Source: Candidatus Geoarchaeota archaeon
Lineage (GTDB): Archaea > Thermoproteota > Thermoprotei > Gearchaeales > WAQG01
Reading direction: 5' to 3'
NCBI GenBank assembly: GCA_015520395.1
Contig: WAQG01000041.1
Coordinates: 1-7,086, forward strand
Length of the DNA: 7,086 nt
Shown here: piece by piece, positions 5,019 through 7,086 of the stretch
Position numbering within the stretch: position 1 is the first letter of the stretch
How the letters are laid out: each line of letters starts with the position of its first letter
Translations under genes and position numbers: made by a program
Notes under the pieces: model-generated
Told to the model about the DNA's origin: nothing
Databases searched by the model: none
Seen by the model: the letters and a program-made list of their open reading frames with translations, nothing else

Positions 5019-5636
5019 ATGTTTCCCGGAGAAGAGTGGGTTACCGTTTTATGTGCCTTTATCTTAGTTGCTGTGTCAGCAATACTTTACATAAGAAAAA
5101 GACATGTGGCCCCGATAATGTGGCTCATATCAGGCATTTCCTTCCTCATAATCGCAGTAGCTTTAGCGTTAATGAGGCTAGACGCCCTTCAACTTCCAGT
5201 CACTCCCTATCTGGGGTCGCTATACCCAGGCCTTTTGGCGGTAGGGATCATAGGCGCTAAGACGAGGTACTGGAAGCACTATTTGGTGCTGGTCGTCGTC
5301 CTCCTAGCCCTGATAGCCATTGGGACAGCAGCGAGCATGGCGACCATAGCCACAGCCTCTAGGGTAGCGCTCCATTCAATATCAGGGCTCGTCATAGTGG
5401 TTCTTCCACTGGTCTTTGTTGCCAAGAAGGCCTCGCCACCATCAAGCATACTTGTCAGTCTTGGTGGACTTCTAATATCGGTTGGCGGCCTCGCACTAGC
5501 AACCCTAATGGCGGGCAGGCCCCTGCTCCCGTTTGAGACCGTGATTTACCTGCTTCACCCACTCCTCTTCCTGTCAGTTCTAATAATGGCCTTGGGACTT
5601 TATGTAAGTGGGGGGCTGGGTCTAGAGGGGCATTGA
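5019..5636 (+). CDS. polytopic (about 7-TM) membrane protein of unknown function, first gene of the HCO-like operon
   Basis: This is a 205-aa protein from ATG 5019. The open frame extends back to TTG 4923, but the Shine-Dalgarno AGGTG and the promoter position support the shorter form. Hydrophobic helices are near 8-24, 33-51, 66-80, 87-106, 117-135, 143-163 and 174-197, with short loops. Two histidines lie in or at the edge of helices, H119 (ALHSISGLVIVVLP) and H180 (LLHPLLFL), and could ligate a heme; H87 follows KTRYWK. I do not recognise a named family. Seven helices and ~200 aa match the size of a heme-copper oxidase subunit III, but no diagnostic motif is visible, so that is only a comparison. 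The stop is one nt before the ATG of the 460-aa gene, so the two are certainly co-transcribed and probably form a membrane complex. Confidence 0.8.
   Translation: MFPGEEWVTVLCAFILVAVSAILYIRKRHVAPIMWLISGISFLIIAVALALMRLDALQLPVTPYLGSLYPGLLAVGIIGAKTRYWKHYLVLVVVLLALIAIGTAASMATIATASRVALHSISGLVIVVLPLVFVAKKASPPSSILVSLGGLLISVGGLALATLMAGRPLLPFETVIYLLHPLLFLSVLIMALGLYVSGGLGLEGH
5624..5630 (+). promoter_or_regulatory. ribosome-binding site of the 460-aa gene
   Basis: AGAGGGG lies inside the last codons of the 7-TM gene, seven nt before ATG 5638. This is a strong internal translation signal and supports that start. Confidence 0.6.
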
Positions 5637-5637
5637 A

Positions 5638-7020
5638 ATGAGAACCTATAGGATCCACATGCTGGTAGCCTTTACCCTAGCAGTCGCCTTGATCGGCTGG
5701 GCAACACTCCTTTCACCACCTCTGAAGACCCTGAGATCCGCGTTTGGCATTACGCTGGAACTACCGGGTGCGAGACATAGTGATGGTATGGCGGAGATAA
5801 TACATCCCGACATCGAAAAGGCTGAGCTCTACCTGTCGAGGATAGCGCATGTATATCATGCAGTGTTCATGGTTCTCATATACGCCACCCTCACAGCATT
5901 CTTCAAGCTCTACGTTGGGAATGGCGGCTGGGACGTGCTTTCCCTGACGTTTATAGGGGTTGCAATGAGTATTGTGGGCGCGCTAACGTTCTCGTACATC
6001 GACCACAGCTTCTTCTGGCATGGCCTATTTATAGCCGGCCTCGCAGTGGTTTTCTCAGCTGGACTCCTCACGATGATCAGGTTCAGGCCAAGGGATCCAT
6101 TAGACTGGGCGGTCTGGGTCGCGGGCCTCCTGCTTCTGGGCGGAGCACTGATAGGGGGGTGGGTTGGAAGCAGCTATATAGATCATGAGGTCGCAGAGGA
6201 GTTCCTTAACGCCAAGATACAGAGCCGGTTTAACCCTGACCTAGGGGAGGAGAATGTTGTGTGGAGGGCCTGGACAGGGCATCAGCACGCCATGATAGCC
6301 ATAGCCCTCACCCTCGCCTTCCTGGTCGCGATAAAGGCCCTGAGGCTAAAGCCAGGTAAATGGACGAAGTGGGCCATCTACGCCGTCATAGTCGGCGAGC
6401 TTGTCATGGCTTCAGCATCCTACATGGTCTGGCCTATAGGCAAGATAGCCCACCTCCTCATAACACCCGCGGCCCTTGTCCTCATATTTGGGACGCTCCT
6501 CCTATCCTTCAGGACCGAGGGCTCAGGGTTCTCCACGGGGGAAGGGCTTCTAAGCTGGGGTGTAAGGCTTGGAAATATCTGGGTGTGGGCCTTCGTGGCT
6601 GCCCCGGGAGCAATAGTTGCGATGAGCCTAAGGAGACCCACGATGTTCTTTAACCCGAACTTCAGGGCTGAGGTCTGGGACTGGGCGGAGCTGGCCTACA
6701 ACATTGGGCATTGGCACATACTCCTGACCCTTTGGGGCATAACCGTCATGCTCACATACCTTGCGATCTCCGAGGAAAGGTCGAAGCCCCTCATCGCGTT
6801 CGGATGGCTGGCATTGATCGGACTTCTGATGGCGACTGCGGCGGTAAACCTCTACATGCTGGTAAATCCCCCGGCGCCATACACGCCCAATCCGTACAAC
6901 AATGTCTGGCTCTCCCTCCTGGTCGAGCCCAGCCTCATGATCATGGCGATAGGCGTGGCGGGCGTCTACATACTCTTCCTAATCAACACGCTCAGAAGGC
7001 TCTTAGCTTCCCCACCCTAA
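5638..7020 (+). CDS. histidine-rich 12-TM protein, divergent heme-copper oxidase / NO reductase-like subunit (tentative)
   Basis: This 460-aa protein starts at ATG 5638. About 12 helices are visible near 5-25, 66-90, 98-119, 126-147, 156-178, 214-234, 241-264, 268-290, 308-330, 352-375, 384-409 and 423-449, with extracytoplasmic-looking loops at 34-65 and 184-212. Histidines fall where the heme-copper oxidase superfamily places heme ligands: SRIAHVYH (H71, H74) in TM2 and GHWH (H358, H360) in TM10. TM6 carries WRAWTGHQHAM (H215, H217), followed by LAFLVAIK, reminiscent of NorB. The canonical HPEVY or HxxxE in TM6 and the HH pair of TM7 are not present; H272 in TM8 is extra. SYIDH occurs twice (119-123, 179-183). 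If the resemblance holds, this is a b-type heme protein with an altered or missing active-site metal. No CuA or cytochrome c subunit is encoded nearby. Membrane protein: certain; family: tentative. Confidence 0.8.
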   Translation: MRTYRIHMLVAFTLAVALIGWATLLSPPLKTLRSAFGITLELPGARHSDGMAEIIHPDIEKAELYLSRIAHVYHAVFMVLIYATLTAFFKLYVGNGGWDVLSLTFIGVAMSIVGALTFSYIDHSFFWHGLFIAGLAVVFSAGLLTMIRFRPRDPLDWAVWVAGLLLLGGALIGGWVGSSYIDHEVAEEFLNAKIQSRFNPDLGEENVVWRAWTGHQHAMIAIALTLAFLVAIKALRLKPGKWTKWAIYAVIVGELVMASASYMVWPIGKIAHLLITPAALVLIFGTLLLSFRTEGSGFSTGEGLLSWGVRLGNIWVWAFVAAPGAIVAMSLRRPTMFFNPNFRAEVWDWAELAYNIGHWHILLTLWGITVMLTYLAISEERSKPLIAFGWLALIGLLMATAAVNLYMLVNPPAPYTPNPYNNVWLSLLVEPSLMIMAIGVAGVYILFLINTLRRLLASPP

Positions 7021-7026
7021 ACCCCA

Positions 7027-7040
7027 TCTTTCTCCCCTTT
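7027..7040 (+). terminator. pyrimidine-rich stretch after the operon
   Basis: The sequence ctttctccccttt follows the stop of the 460-aa gene by a few bases. Archaeal termination often occurs at T-rich tracts. There is no hairpin and the run is interrupted by C, so this is weak. Confidence 0.3.
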
Positions 7041-7041
7041 A

Positions 7042-7086
7042 AGAAAATATATTTAGGGCGGGATATATTGCCTGATGACGCTAGTA
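7042..7086 (+). promoter_or_regulatory. candidate promoter and leaderless start of a further gene
   Basis: A TATA-like aaaatatattta centred near 7049 lies about 26 bp before an ATG at 7075 (ATG ACG CTA GTA, giving MTLV). This is the spacing expected for a leaderless archaeal transcript. Only four codons are inside the window, so the gene cannot be identified or confirmed. A second ATATAT at 7063-7068 is too close to the ATG to be its TATA box. Confidence 0.35.

Noticed and set aside
5455..5658. 67-aa minus-strand open frame
   Set aside because: It is antisense to the co-transcribed membrane genes and has no ribosome-binding site or recognisable motif.
6360..6653. 97-aa plus-strand and 73-aa minus-strand frames inside the 460-aa gene
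   Set aside because: Both are alternate frames of a gene whose translation has clear membrane helices and conserved-looking histidine motifs.

Overview
The window looks like a piece of a thermophilic archaeal chromosome, most likely from the Thermoproteota (Crenarchaeota-type). The evidence is compact gene packing, frequent TTG and GTG starts, AGG/AGA-rich arginine usage, TATA-box promoters about 25 bp from the predicted transcript starts, GGTG-type Shine-Dalgarno sites mixed with probable leaderless genes, and an archaeal HTH_10 (bacterio-opsin-activator type) regulator. No rRNA, tRNA, CRISPR or insertion sequence is visible, and no gene-free stretch exceeds 300 bases.

Layout. Bases 1-2628, all on the minus strand, hold (in order of transcription) a 90-aa small hydrophobic protein, a CstA-family peptide/carbon-starvation transporter, a 105-aa paralogue of the 90-aa protein, and the first codons of an ArsA/Get3-type ATPase that runs off the left edge. 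The two small proteins share a conserved GxxLGxP...YYxLRLxPY...WKxR...RERDxT core and sit on either side of cstA.

Bases 2673-3829 hold two unrecognised, divergently transcribed proteins, each with one N-terminal membrane anchor. They appear to be driven from one shared TATA element. The plus-strand member overlaps head-on by 23 bp with the 3' end of a minus-strand gene (3807-4247) that joins a four-cysteine N-terminus to a beta-rich C-terminal domain.

Bases 4329-7020 form what looks like one regulatory unit. A minus-strand HTH_10 regulator with a clustered-cysteine sensor region is divergent from a two-gene plus-strand operon encoding a roughly 7-TM protein and a roughly 12-TM histidine-rich protein. 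A perfect 14-bp palindrome (cctaacatgttagg, 4956-4969) lies between them. The 460-aa protein has the outline of a heme-copper oxidase / nitric oxide reductase catalytic subunit: RxxH in TM2, WxxW and a GHxH in TM6, and HxH in TM10. It lacks the canonical HPEVY/HxxxE and HH active-site ligands. This regulator, operator and divergent HCO-like operon is the most promising candidate for an undescribed system in the window. A further leaderless gene may begin at 7075 at the right edge.
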